A stretch of 12,002 nucleotides of DNA from RGIG3102 sp964369915 (GCA_964369915.1 CAYJGG010000054.1:1-12002); one strand, 5' to 3'. Shown: positions 1-7,563, counted from the first letter of the stretch. Notes: generated by a model not told the origin, from the letters alone. Translations and numbers: made by a program.

Positions 1-16
1 AATCGCTAAAGCGATT
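1..16. other. Small inverted repeat at window edge
   Basis: AATCGC and GCGATT form a 6-bp stem around the loop TAAA. No T-run follows on the plus strand. On the minus strand the continuation lies outside the window, so this could be the end of a terminator for a gene to the left. Nothing else recognisable lies in the very A/T-rich bases before the first gene. Confidence 0.3.
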
Positions 17-149
17 ACATAAAACATCGTTAAATATGTTTATTATATAAATAATATTAACTATCTTATATTAAAATTCAATAACTACACTACTAAAAAT
101 TAAAATTAAATTATTTAAAATATGATTTTTTAAAAGAAAGTGTGGCTTT

Positions 150-1328
150 ATGAAAAAGTTTATTAGTTTATTTTTAGCGATGGCTTTGTTGTTTTCATTA
201 TCTGGGTGCATGAGTGAAATATCTGATAAAAATAAAGATATTGAAGAACTAACTCAACTTGAAATTTATGAAGAATATATACTACCGCTAAGTTATGATG
301 GAAGTTTATATTATCGAACTAGTATGGAAAGTATGAACGAGTATAGTTTTTTTACTTTGACTAATAAATACATTTATTTAGTTGACGATTTTGATTACAA
401 TTATTATTTTGAAAACTATGAAGTAGTGCATTATGGCGATGTGGGAAACATACTTGATCATGTTTATATACCAGCAGAAGAATTTCAAACTAATATTAGA
501 AAAAAATTTGTTTTAAGTGATGATTATTTTTCTCAGTTTGATGAATACTTAGAAGATGAAAGATATATTGTTCCCATAAATCAAAAACAACATAGCGTAG
601 GAAGAAATTTTATCGACACTAATAGCATTAATTTAGAAAAAACTGATACTGGATATAACATTAATTACGAAACTCCAATGATAATATATCCAAGTGCTTT
701 AGGGGTTAGTGTTACTACTGTTTTATATAATTCCACTTTAAATTTAGTGTATGATGAAGAATTAGATGCATATAAATATAATAGCTTTAAATCTGTTATA
801 AACCAAGATGATTTTAATAATACTACGGTGGCTGAATTATATTTAGAGAATATTAAAGAAATTTTAATTTATGATTTCTCAAAAGATGATACATCATTTT
901 TAGAAACTACGCCTGATGGAGTTTCGGCAAATATTATATATGCTTTTTTATCAAAGGCAGCTTCAAAATATATTAACAGCTCAGACTTTGAAGGCGATAT
1001 AAGATACACATCAAGTTTATTAATTGATTCTTATAATGCTATTTTTGAAATAGGAGGAGAAGAAAAACTCCTTAATCTTATAGAAAATTCAGCTTTTTAT
1101 AAAGAAAGTGAATATGATAAAGGTTATACAGTTTTTCATTTTAATGAAATTTCACATCATTTATCTAATTATTATATAAATATATTAGATTTTAATATAA
1201 CTGATGATATTTTAACAGCAACTTATGAAATTGTGCCTAAAGATGATGGGCTTGATAGATTTTCTGGCATTGTAAAACTAAGATTAGATGGAAACGATTA
1301 CACAATTATAGAGAATAAAACTACATAG
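150..1328 (+). CDS. Predicted lipoprotein of unknown function
   Basis: The 392-residue product begins with a classic lipoprotein signal: positive MKK, a hydrophobic stretch at residues 4-18, and a lipobox LSGC at 17-20 with the lipidated cysteine at position 20. It should therefore be exported and anchored to the outer face of the membrane. The mature part is rich in Asp, Glu, Asn and Tyr, has no further membrane segment and shows no motif I recognise. The Shine-Dalgarno is weak (AAAGTGTGG about 6 bases before the ATG), but the signal peptide fixes the start. It lies 34 bases upstream of a second unknown gene and the two probably form an operon. Both sit on the far side of the scaffold gap from mnmE, so their closeness to mnmE is not assured. 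The coding frame and lipoprotein assignment are secure; the function is unknown. Confidence 0.85.
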   Translation: MKKFISLFLAMALLFSLSGCMSEISDKNKDIEELTQLEIYEEYILPLSYDGSLYYRTSMESMNEYSFFTLTNKYIYLVDDFDYNYYFENYEVVHYGDVGNILDHVYIPAEEFQTNIRKKFVLSDDYFSQFDEYLEDERYIVPINQKQHSVGRNFIDTNSINLEKTDTGYNINYETPMIIYPSALGVSVTTVLYNSTLNLVYDEELDAYKYNSFKSVINQDDFNNTTVAELYLENIKEILIYDFSKDDTSFLETTPDGVSANIIYAFLSKAASKYINSSDFEGDIRYTSSLLIDSYNAIFEIGGEEKLLNLIENSAFYKESEYDKGYTVFHFNEISHHLSNYYINILDFNITDDILTATYEIVPKDDGLDRFSGIVKLRLDGNDYTIIENKTT

Positions 1329-1362
1329 CATTGGTATAAATTTTTTCAAAGGAGAGTTTTTT

Positions 1363-1689
1363 ATGATACATTATTACGCATCAAAGCAAGGCGATTTAAA
1401 AGGATTACTTCCTTTAGAGTCAATAGGAAAAACTAAAGATCAACACTGTCATAAAACAAAAGAGGAAGCTATAATTTATATGCTAAATCCAAATTTTAGC
1501 TATGACTCAAGACAAAAAACTCAATTTTTAAAAGAATTTAAAGGCGATACAGCAACAGTTTATTTATATCGATGTGAAAAACAAAAAGGCGAAAACGCAG
1601 GATATAATAAAGATTCACTTGCAAAAATAATTGCAAAAGAAGTTATAGAAGATGTTAAAGAATATCTAGTTGATATTTTAAATCAATAA
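1363..1689 (+). CDS. Small hypothetical protein
   Basis: A 108-residue soluble protein preceded by a strong ribosome site (AAAGGAG at 1348-1354, 8 bases before the ATG) and followed 6 bases after its stop by a good terminator, so it is a convincing gene. It has no signal peptide or membrane segment. The N-terminus (IHYYASK at 2-8) is followed by a basic stretch with a single CH pair (residues 29-30). The C-terminal third (residues 85-107) looks like an amphipathic helix rich in Lys, Glu, Ile and Val. I do not recognise the family. The start vaguely recalls small clostridial proteins that open with a Tyr-x-x-Ser segment, but that is too weak to assign a function. It is probably co-transcribed with the lipoprotein gene upstream. 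Confidence 0.75.
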   Translation: MIHYYASKQGDLKGLLPLESIGKTKDQHCHKTKEEAIIYMLNPNFSYDSRQKTQFLKEFKGDTATVYLYRCEKQKGENAGYNKDSLAKIIAKEVIEDVKEYLVDILNQ

Positions 1690-1695
1690 AATAAT

Positions 1696-1723
1696 AAAAA
1701 GAATGCGAGAGCATTCTTTTTTT
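1696..1723 (+). terminator. Intrinsic terminator
   Basis: AAAAAGAATGC pairs with GCATTCTTTTT around a GAGA tetraloop and runs into a run of seven T. It ends the transcript of the lipoprotein and 108-residue genes. The A-rich left arm could also let it act on the minus strand. Confidence 0.9.
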
Positions 1724-1798
1724 GTGTAAATTATTATGTATAATAAAAGTTAATATAAATGTTTATAAAATGCTATTGTTAGTTTTACTTTTTTATGA

Positions 1799-2008
1799 TA
1801 AAATGTTTATTTAGAGAAGTTTGCGATTTTTTATTATTTAAATATAAATAATTNNNNNNNNNNNNNNNNNNNNNNNNNNNNNNNNNNNNNNNNNNNNNNN
1901 NNNNNNNNNNNNNNNNNNNNNNNNNNNNNNNNNNNNNNNNNNNNNNNNNNNNNTAAAATGTTTATTTAGAGAAGTTTGCGATTTTTTATTATTTAAATAT
2001 AAATAATT
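1799..2008. other. Scaffold gap (100 N) with identical 55-base flanks
   Basis: Positions 1854-1953 are exactly 100 N, the conventional length for a gap of unknown size. The last 55 known bases before it (1799-1853) are identical to the first 55 after it (1954-2008). This is what results when two contigs ending in the same assembly-graph k-mer (k = 55) are placed side by side without merging the overlap. The real sequence may hold the 55-mer once with no gap, or a genuine repeat. Any genes missing here cannot be judged. Confidence 0.9.
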
Positions 2009-2189
2009 TACATTATTATATTTAAAGGCTTTATATTATAGTAACCTATGTGCAATACACACTTTAAAAACTTAATTTTATATATTATTATTTTTTGTAA
2101 CAATAAAGTAGGCTTTAGTGTTTATTTTCGCAAAAAAGAAAATACCATTTTATAAATATAAATAATTCAAATTATAAGGAGGATAAAAA
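2009..2189 (+). promoter_or_regulatory. mnmE upstream region with leader hairpin
   Basis: A/T-rich non-coding sequence before mnmE. Two weak promoter candidates are visible: TTGCGA at 1976-1981 with TATAAA at 1998-2003 (16-base spacer, inside the duplicated 55-mer), and TTTACA at 2007-2012 with TATATT at 2032-2037 (19-base spacer). In such AT-rich DNA neither is compelling. TATTTTC (2123-2129) and GAAAATA (2138-2144) form a 7-bp stem. A near-consensus ribosome site, AAGGAGG at 2176-2182, sits 7 bases before the mnmE ATG. Confidence 0.4.
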
Positions 2190-3554
2190 ATGAGTACAAT
2201 AGCAGCACTAGCAACAGCACCCGGAAAAGCCTCGCTTTGCGTTGTTAGAATTTCTGGCGAAGATGCATTTACAGTGGCTAAAAAAGTTTTTATCCCTAAA
2301 AACAAAAATAAAGATATCCAAAAACAAAAAGGATACACAGCTTTATATGGAGCTGCGATAAGAAAAGGAAAAGAAATAGACGAAGCTGTTGCTTTAGTTT
2401 TTAAATCTCCGGCAAGTTTTACTGGGGAAGATATAGTTGAGATTTCTTGCCATGGAGGACAAGCTGTTGCCGACCAATTATTAAAATCTTGCTATGAAGC
2501 AGGAGCTGTTCCAGCGGCTGCAGGGGAATTTACAAAAAGGGCATTTTTAAATGGAAAATTAAACTTAACTCAGGCAGAGGCAGTTATCGAAATGATTAAT
2601 GCCACAAGTAATCAAGCTTTAGTTTCTGCAAAAAGTGCACTTGAGGGGAATTTATATAAAAGAGCTAGCAAAATAAGAGATGATTTATTAATTTTAGTTG
2701 GACATATAACAGCCTATACCGATTTTCCAGAAGAGGCAGTTGAAGAAGTGAGCGAAGAAGAAATACGAGATATTTTAACTAGAAATAAAAATGAATTATC
2801 AAAATTAATTAAAGGCTATGATTTAGGAGCAAAAATTAATAAAGGAGTTAAAACAGCGATAGTTGGAAAACCAAACGCTGGAAAATCAACTTTATTAAAT
2901 TCGCTTTCTGGATTTGAAAAAGCAATAGTAACTCCAATAGCCGGAACAACTCGAGATGTTGTTGAGCAAGAAATTATTTTAGGAAATATAAATTTAATTT
3001 TGCAAGATACTGCCGGAATTAGACAAACAGAAAATGAAATTGAAAATATTGGAATTCAAAGAAGTATTGAAAAATTAAACACTGCAAATTTAATTTTTTG
3101 CGTTTTTGATGGCAGCCAGGAAATAACAAAAGAAGATATAGATTTGGCACAAAATTGCATAAATAAAAATAGCATTGCAATTATTAATAAACAAGACTTA
3201 GAGCAAAAATTTAACGCTGAAATTATAAAAGATAATTTTAAAGAAATTTTATATATAACAGCTAAAGATTTTTATCTATCAAAAGAATTTGAAGAGATTG
3301 TTTTAAGAGTTATTGGTGCTGATAATATTGATGTGATGATTGATAGCGTTGTTAATGAAAGGCAGTATGAAGCAATTAGAAAAGCTTTTAATGGAGTCAG
3401 TGACGCTTTAGAAAGTTTTGAAATTGGGCATAGTTTAGATATTATAGGAGTTTGTATAGATGAGAGTTTATACGCTATTTATGAGCTAACTGGCGAAAAT
3501 GTTTCGGAAGAAATTATTGCAGAAGTATTTTCTAAATTCTGCGTAGGTAAATAA
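2190..3554 (+). CDS. mnmE: tRNA modification GTPase MnmE
   Basis: MnmE (TrmE) works with MnmG to add the carboxymethylaminomethyl group to C5 of the wobble uridine of tRNAs reading NNA/NNG codons, using GTP and a folate one-carbon donor. The 454 residues match the usual family length. The N-terminal folate-binding domain has the FTGED segment at 77-81 and the conserved GEFTKRAFLNGK stretch from 112. The inserted G domain shows G1 GKPNAGKS at 226-233, G2 GTTRD at 252-256, G3 DTAG at 273-276 and G4 NKQD at 333-336. The protein ends in FCVGK, where family members end in FCIGK, keeping the catalytic cysteine (C451). The start follows AAGGAGG, and MSTIAALATAPG is the normal N-terminus. mnmG follows after a 183-base spacer from its chosen start. 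The usual upstream neighbour jag is not present; the scaffold gap lies there. Confidence 0.97.
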   Translation: MSTIAALATAPGKASLCVVRISGEDAFTVAKKVFIPKNKNKDIQKQKGYTALYGAAIRKGKEIDEAVALVFKSPASFTGEDIVEISCHGGQAVADQLLKSCYEAGAVPAAAGEFTKRAFLNGKLNLTQAEAVIEMINATSNQALVSAKSALEGNLYKRASKIRDDLLILVGHITAYTDFPEEAVEEVSEEEIRDILTRNKNELSKLIKGYDLGAKINKGVKTAIVGKPNAGKSTLLNSLSGFEKAIVTPIAGTTRDVVEQEIILGNINLILQDTAGIRQTENEIENIGIQRSIEKLNTANLIFCVFDGSQEITKEDIDLAQNCINKNSIAIINKQDLEQKFNAEIIKDNFKEILYITAKDFYLSKEFEEIVLRVIGADNIDVMIDSVVNERQYEAIRKAFNGVSDALESFEIGHSLDIIGVCIDESLYAIYELTGENVSEEIIAEVFSKFCVGK

Positions 3555-3570
3555 AATTTAAAAATAAGAC

Positions 3571-3737
3571 ACACTAGTTATGATTTTTAGTGTTAATTAT
3601 GTAAATAATATCAATTCTATATATTTACTATATGTAATATATAAAAGCTATATAACAAAAAGCAAAAGTCGGTGAAAGGGACTCTCCTTACTTTTTTATA
3701 CATTAAAAAAGTAAGGCAAGAAAGGAATAGTAAAAAA
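3571..3737 (+). promoter_or_regulatory. mnmG leader with a perfect 12-bp hairpin
   Basis: CCTTACTTTTTT (3686-3697) and AAAAAAGTAAGG (3705-3716) are perfectly complementary around a 7-base loop, ATACATT. The 3' arm ends 4 bases before the ribosome site AAAGGA (3721-3726), which is 11 bases from the mnmG ATG. No T-run follows, so it is not an ordinary terminator. An alternative short pairing of AAGG (3677-3680) with CCTT (3686-3689) would compete with it. Upstream, ACACTA (3571-3576) and TAGTGT (3588-3593) form a weaker 6-bp stem. A role in mRNA stability or translation control is inference. Confidence 0.55.
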
Positions 3738-5606
3738 ATGAAACTTGGAAATTATGATGTTGTTGTTATTGGAGCAGGGCACGCTGGAATAGAAGCGGCT
3801 ATTTCTTCAGCAAGACTTGGAGCGAAAACAGCACTATTCACCCTCACACTAGACGGCGTTGGCAATATGCCGTGCAACCCTGCAATAGGCGGAACTGCTA
3901 AAGGACATTTAGTTAGAGAGATAGATGCACTTGGCGGAATGATGGGGAAAGCTGCCGATGCAACTAGCATACAAACAAGAATGCTCAATAAAGGAAAAGG
4001 TCCAGCTGTTCATTCTTTAAGAGTGCAGAGTGATAGAACGCAGTATCAATTGTACATGAAAAAATTGTGCGAAAATACTGAAAACTTAGATTTAAAACAA
4101 GCTGAAATCACAGAGATTTTATTTGATGATACAAATGCAGTAACTGGAGTTAAAACAAAACTTAATAGCGAATATTCAGCAAAGGCTGTAATTATTGCAA
4201 CAGGCACATATTTAACAGGGAAAATATTTGTAGGTAATAGTGAATATCTTTCAGGCCCTGATGGACATCATTCGGCTGTGAGTTTATCAGAATGTTTAAA
4301 AGAGAAAGGGATAGATTTACGAAGATTTAAAACAGGAACACCAGCTAGAGTTCATAAAAGAAGCATAAATTTTGATGTTTTAGAAATTCAGCCGGGAGAT
4401 GATGAAGCTGTACCTTTTAGTTTTATGACAAGACACGAAATTAAAAACGATGTGCCTTGCCATATATCATATACAAATTTAGACACACATAAAGTGATAC
4501 AAGATAATATTCATAAATCTCCTTTGTTTGGTGGAAAGATTGAAGGTGTTGGCCCGAGATACTGTCCGTCGATTGAAGATAAGGTTGTGAGATTTCCAGA
4601 TAAAGAAAGACATCAATTATTTATTGAGCCTTGCGGAGTTGACACCGATGAAATGTATTTACAGGGGATGTCTTCATCACTTCCTGAAGATGTCCAGTTT
4701 GAATTTTATAGAACGATAGAAGGGCTTGAAAATTTAGAAATTATGCGCCCTGCTTATGCTATTGAATATGATTCTTGCAATCCTTTATATTTAAAAGCCA
4801 CTTTAGAATTTAAAAAATTCTCTGGTTTATATGGGGCAGGCCAATTTAATGGAACATCAGGATATGAAGAAGCAGCAGCACAAGGATTAGTCGCTGGTGT
4901 TAATGCGGCAAGAAAAATTAATAGCCAAGATGAATTTATACTGCCAAGGCAGTCAAGTTATATTGGAACGCTAATTGATGATTTAATAACTAAAGGCGTT
5001 AGTGATCCTTATAGAATGATGACTAGCAGAAGTGAGTATCGTTTATTTTTACGTCAAGATAATGCAGATGAACGACTTACTCCAATAGGAAAAGAAATAG
5101 GACTAGTTTGTGAAGATAGGTGGAACTATTTTTTATCTACCCAAGAGTTAAAAGAAAAAGAAATACAAAGGCTTTCTTATATAACTGTAAAACCTAGCCA
5201 GTTTAAAGAAATAATGATTGAAAAAAATTTACCAGAACTTTCAACTGGTATTCGCGCGAGCGAATTATTAAAACGTCCGCAGATTTCTTATGATGATATA
5301 GTAAGAGCAATTGGAAAAGATGATGAGATTACTAATTTTATAGGAGAAAAGGTTAGCGTTGAATTAAAATATTCAGGATACGTTAAAAGACAAGAAATTC
5401 AAATAAATCAAGCGAAAAAATTAGAAAACACAAAAATTCCAGAAAATTTTAATTACTTAGAACTTAAAGGATTAAGATTAGAAGCTAGAGAAAAATTAGA
5501 AAAGATTAGACCAGAAAATGTGGCGCAGGCATCAAGAATACCAGGAGTTAGCCCTAGCGATATTTCTTCACTATTATTAGAAATAAAAATGAGAAATTTA
5601 AAATAA
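3738..5606 (+). CDS. mnmG: tRNA uridine 5-carboxymethylaminomethyl modification enzyme MnmG (GidA)
   Basis: MnmG is the FAD- and NADH-dependent partner of MnmE in wobble-uridine modification. I start it at the ATG at 3738 (622 residues), because MKLGNYDVVVIGAGHAG is the typical N-terminus. A GTG at 3672 in the same frame would add 22 residues encoded by a hairpin and lacks a good ribosome site. The FAD-binding GAGHAG is at 12-17. The catalytic cysteines sit in CNPAIGG (C46) and YCPSIEDK (C276). ATGTY is at 154-158. The conserved AGQFNGTSGYEEAAAQG is at 367-383, followed by the DDLITKG and SEYRLFLRQDNAD signatures near 414-444. The C-terminal MnmE/tRNA-binding part ends near 600-618 with IPGVSPSDIS. 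It follows mnmE without an intervening terminator and probably shares its transcript. Confidence 0.97.
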   Translation: MKLGNYDVVVIGAGHAGIEAAISSARLGAKTALFTLTLDGVGNMPCNPAIGGTAKGHLVREIDALGGMMGKAADATSIQTRMLNKGKGPAVHSLRVQSDRTQYQLYMKKLCENTENLDLKQAEITEILFDDTNAVTGVKTKLNSEYSAKAVIIATGTYLTGKIFVGNSEYLSGPDGHHSAVSLSECLKEKGIDLRRFKTGTPARVHKRSINFDVLEIQPGDDEAVPFSFMTRHEIKNDVPCHISYTNLDTHKVIQDNIHKSPLFGGKIEGVGPRYCPSIEDKVVRFPDKERHQLFIEPCGVDTDEMYLQGMSSSLPEDVQFEFYRTIEGLENLEIMRPAYAIEYDSCNPLYLKATLEFKKFSGLYGAGQFNGTSGYEEAAAQGLVAGVNAARKINSQDEFILPRQSSYIGTLIDDLITKGVSDPYRMMTSRSEYRLFLRQDNADERLTPIGKEIGLVCEDRWNYFLSTQELKEKEIQRLSYITVKPSQFKEIMIEKNLPELSTGIRASELLKRPQISYDDIVRAIGKDDEITNFIGEKVSVELKYSGYVKRQEIQINQAKKLENTKIPENFNYLELKGLRLEAREKLEKIRPENVAQASRIPGVSPSDISSLLLEIKMRNLK

Positions 5607-5623
5607 AAGTTGCTTTTATATTT

Positions 5624-5653
5624 CGTTAATTTTGATTTATTATAAAATTAACG
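5624..5653 (+). other. Perfect 10-bp inverted repeat before rsmG
   Basis: CGTTAATTTT (5624-5633) and AAAATTAACG (5644-5653) pair perfectly around a 10-base loop in the 86-base mnmG-rsmG spacer. There is no T-run after it, so read-through into rsmG is expected. It lies 27 bases upstream of the rsmG ribosome site. It may be an mRNA processing or stability element; this is inference. Confidence 0.55.
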
Positions 5654-5692
5654 CATATAAATAAATCGATAATTATAAAGAAAGGATTAACA

Positions 5693-6391
5693 ATGATAAA
5701 TAAAATAAGATTACAAAACCTATGCAAAACTTACGATATTTTATTAAATGAAACTCAATTAAATCAATTAGAAATTTATGCACAGTTTTTAGTTGAGTAT
5801 AATGAAAAGGTTAATCTAACGGCTATTGTGGATGAAGAAGGAATTGAAGTAAAGCATTTTTTAGATTGTTTATTATTTGCAAAAGACGAAAGAGTTAAAG
5901 GGAAAATCTGCGATGTTGGAACAGGGGCTGGGTTTCCTGGGATAGTTGTTAAAATACTAAAACCTGAAGTTGATTTATATATGATAGAGCCAACTGGAAA
6001 ACGCTGCACTTTTTTAAATTTAGCGCTTGAAAAAATTGGAATAGAAGGCACTGTTATAAATGAAAGAGCCGAAGAAGCTGCACGAAAAGGGTATAGTGAA
6101 AAATATGATTTAGTGACAGCGAGAGCAGTTGCGAATTTATCTATTTTACTAGAATACTGCACTCCACTTGCTAAAATAGGCGGATACTTTATAGCGATGA
6201 AAGGCGATGCAAAAGAAGAGATTAATAATGCGAAAAATGCTCAAAAAAAATTAAACCTTGAATTTATTGAAGAAATTAATTATAATCTTAGTGATGATAG
6301 TAAAAGGTGTTTGGCTGTTTATAAAAAGAAAAAATCAACTCCAAATTTATATCCAAGAAACGGCGGGAAAATTAAAAAGTCACCATTATAA
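5693..6391 (+). CDS. rsmG: 16S rRNA (guanine-527-N7)-methyltransferase RsmG (GidB)
   Basis: RsmG methylates N7 of G527 in the 530 loop of 16S rRNA using S-adenosylmethionine. The 232-residue protein has the family N-terminal helices with YNEKVNLTAI (36-45), then the Rossmann-like SAM site DVGTGAGFPG at 74-83, the acidic residue of the IEPTGKR segment (E99), TARAVA at 142-147 and a lysine in MKGD (169-172). The C-terminal segment YPRNGGKIKKSPL resembles the family's YPRKAGTPxKxPL end, so it is full length. The ribosome site AAAGGA (5681-5686) is 6 bases before the ATG. A terminator 17 bases after the stop closes the mnmE-mnmG-rsmG group. Loss of this enzyme is known in other bacteria to give low-level streptomycin resistance; nothing suggests this copy is inactive. 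Confidence 0.96.
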   Translation: MINKIRLQNLCKTYDILLNETQLNQLEIYAQFLVEYNEKVNLTAIVDEEGIEVKHFLDCLLFAKDERVKGKICDVGTGAGFPGIVVKILKPEVDLYMIEPTGKRCTFLNLALEKIGIEGTVINERAEEAARKGYSEKYDLVTARAVANLSILLEYCTPLAKIGGYFIAMKGDAKEEINNAKNAQKKLNLEFIEEINYNLSDDSKRCLAVYKKKKSTPNLYPRNGGKIKKSPL

Positions 6392-6408
6392 GTGAATATT
6401 TATATTTT

Positions 6409-6436
6409 AAACGACAACTTTTGTTGTCGTTTTTTT
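6409..6436 (+). terminator. Intrinsic terminator after rsmG
   Basis: AAACGACAAC (6409-6418) pairs with GTTGTCGTTT (6423-6432) around a TTTT loop and continues in a T-run to 6436. It separates the tRNA/rRNA-modification genes from noc. Confidence 0.92.
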
Positions 6437-6496
6437 GTATTTTAATTTATATATTTAATCTAAAATTATAAAATTCTTAAACTTTCGTATATAAAA

Positions 6497-6558
6497 TTTC
6501 GACAAAAGATAAGATATTACTATTAATATTTTATTTTTCTTATATAATAATGTCGAAA
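6497..6558. other. Inverted repeat TTTCGACA...TGTCGAAA upstream of noc
   Basis: Two 8-base arms, TTTCGACA at 6497-6504 and TGTCGAAA at 6551-6558, are exact reverse complements 46 bases apart. The GC-bearing core stands out from the surrounding A/T. A TATAAT hexamer lies between them at 6543-6548 but has no convincing -35. The pair could be two half-sites for a regulator, or chance. Confidence 0.3.
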
Positions 6559-6595
6559 AATAAAACTAAACTAAATTTAATGCGATATCTTTTTA

Positions 6596-6624
6596 TTGCA
6601 TAAGTTGGCAATATATGGTATTTT
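6596..6624 (+). promoter_or_regulatory. Predicted sigma-A promoter of noc
   Basis: TTGCAT at 6596-6601 and TATTTT at 6619-6624 are 17 bases apart, and the -10 is preceded by an extended TGG. Transcription would begin about 25 bases before the ATG. The position directly after the rsmG terminator fits noc having its own promoter. Confidence 0.5.
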
Positions 6625-6654
6625 TCTTGTAGAAAGTAAAAAGGAGTTGAAAAA

Positions 6655-7470
6655 ATGCTATCTTTATCAAATCTAACAAAAAGACTAAATCAAACCATAG
6701 TTGAAGATGTATTAATATCATTAATTATTCCTTGTCCATATCAATCAAGAAATGTGGCAACAAAAAAGGGAATAGAAGATTTATCATCATCGATAATTGA
6801 AAATGGAATATTACAACCACTCACCGCAACAATGACCGATGATGGGCAGTATCAATTAATTTCAGGGCATAGAAGATTAATAGCTGCAAAAAAAGCAGGG
6901 TTTAATAAAGTGCCAGTTATTGTATTAGAAAAAACTGATAAAGAAATAGCAGTTTTAAATATAGTTGAAAATATTCAAAGGGAAGACTTAAATTGTTTTG
7001 AAGAAGCAGCAGCTATAAAAACTCTTATATCAGAATTAAAGTTAACTCAAACTCAGGTGGCGCAAAAATTATCTTTATCTCAGCCAGCGGTTGCAAATAA
7101 ATTAAAACTACTTTCTTTTAATTTGCATCTTCAAAAAAAGATGATTGAAGCAAATCTAACAGAACGCCACGCAAGGGCAGTTTCAAGATTAGAAGAAACA
7201 AAAAAAGAAAAGGCTATCGACTACATAATTAAATATAATTTAAATGTTAAGCAAACAGATGAATATATTAATTTTCTACTAGAGCCAAAAAGGAAAACAC
7301 AGCAAAACGTAATAATTAATATTAAAGATATTAGAATTTTTAAAAACACAATAAGTAAAGCTGTTGAGATAATGCAAAAAGCAGGAATTCAAACAGAACT
7401 AAATGAAACTGAAAGCGAAGAAGATATTTTTTACACAATTCGTGTTCCCAAAAAAACAAAGGCAAGATAA
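6655..7470 (+). CDS. noc: Nucleoid occlusion protein Noc (ParB paralogue)
   Basis: Noc binds dispersed chromosomal sites, contacts the membrane and blocks division over the nucleoid. The 271 residues show the ParB-family fold: PYQSR at 28-32, ENIQRED at 105-111 and a helix-turn-helix near 131-152. Noc-specific signs are LTERHARAV (168-176), NVKQT (197-201) and a C-terminal half ending TIRVPK as in Bacillus Noc. Recognition residues Q143, K149 and R171 follow the Noc rather than the ParB pattern. The short N-terminal segment, with Leu at 2, 4, 7 and 11 beside K9-R10, could be the amphipathic membrane-targeting helix. Oddly, the CTP-binding GERRxR motif is GHRRLI here (71-76). AAGGAG (6641-6646) gives a well-spaced ribosome site. 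It is a separate transcript from parAB, bounded by terminators on both sides. Confidence 0.9.
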   Translation: MLSLSNLTKRLNQTIVEDVLISLIIPCPYQSRNVATKKGIEDLSSSIIENGILQPLTATMTDDGQYQLISGHRRLIAAKKAGFNKVPVIVLEKTDKEIAVLNIVENIQREDLNCFEEAAAIKTLISELKLTQTQVAQKLSLSQPAVANKLKLLSFNLHLQKKMIEANLTERHARAVSRLEETKKEKAIDYIIKYNLNVKQTDEYINFLLEPKRKTQQNVIINIKDIRIFKNTISKAVEIMQKAGIQTELNETESEEDIFYTIRVPKKTKAR

Positions 7471-7481
7471 ATTATGGTATC

Positions 7482-7555
7482 AATATTTTGTTTTAAAAAG
7501 CTATCAACAACCGCTTAAATTAATAACAACAACAAATTACTAAAAACAAAATATT
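7482..7555. repeat. 13-bp inverted repeat downstream of noc
   Basis: AATATTTTGTTTT (7482-7494) and AAAACAAAATATT (7543-7555) are perfectly complementary with 48 bases between, which hold a further AAGC/GCTT pairing. The repeat starts 12 bases after the noc stop and ends 8 bases before the terminator, so the noc mRNA would have a long structured 3' tail. Confidence 0.45.
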
Positions 7556-7563
7556 CATATATA

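Noticed and set aside
1799..2008. Mobile element with 55-base direct repeats around the N run
   Set aside because: The identity ends exactly at the N boundaries, there are exactly 100 N, and no transposase or terminal inverted repeat is visible; contig overlap explains it better.
2150..2338. Open frame of 62 codons on the minus strand over the mnmE start
   Set aside because: It is antisense to the conserved mnmE N-terminus; hydrophobic content arises from the complementary codons.
3672..3737. GTG-initiated N-terminal extension of MnmG
   Set aside because: The family N-terminus begins at the internal ATG (3738), which has its own AAAGGA site. The extension is encoded by a hairpin.
5776..6162. 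Open frame of 128 codons on the minus strand
   Set aside because: It lies wholly inside rsmG, opposite its conserved SAM-binding motif, and has no supporting signals.
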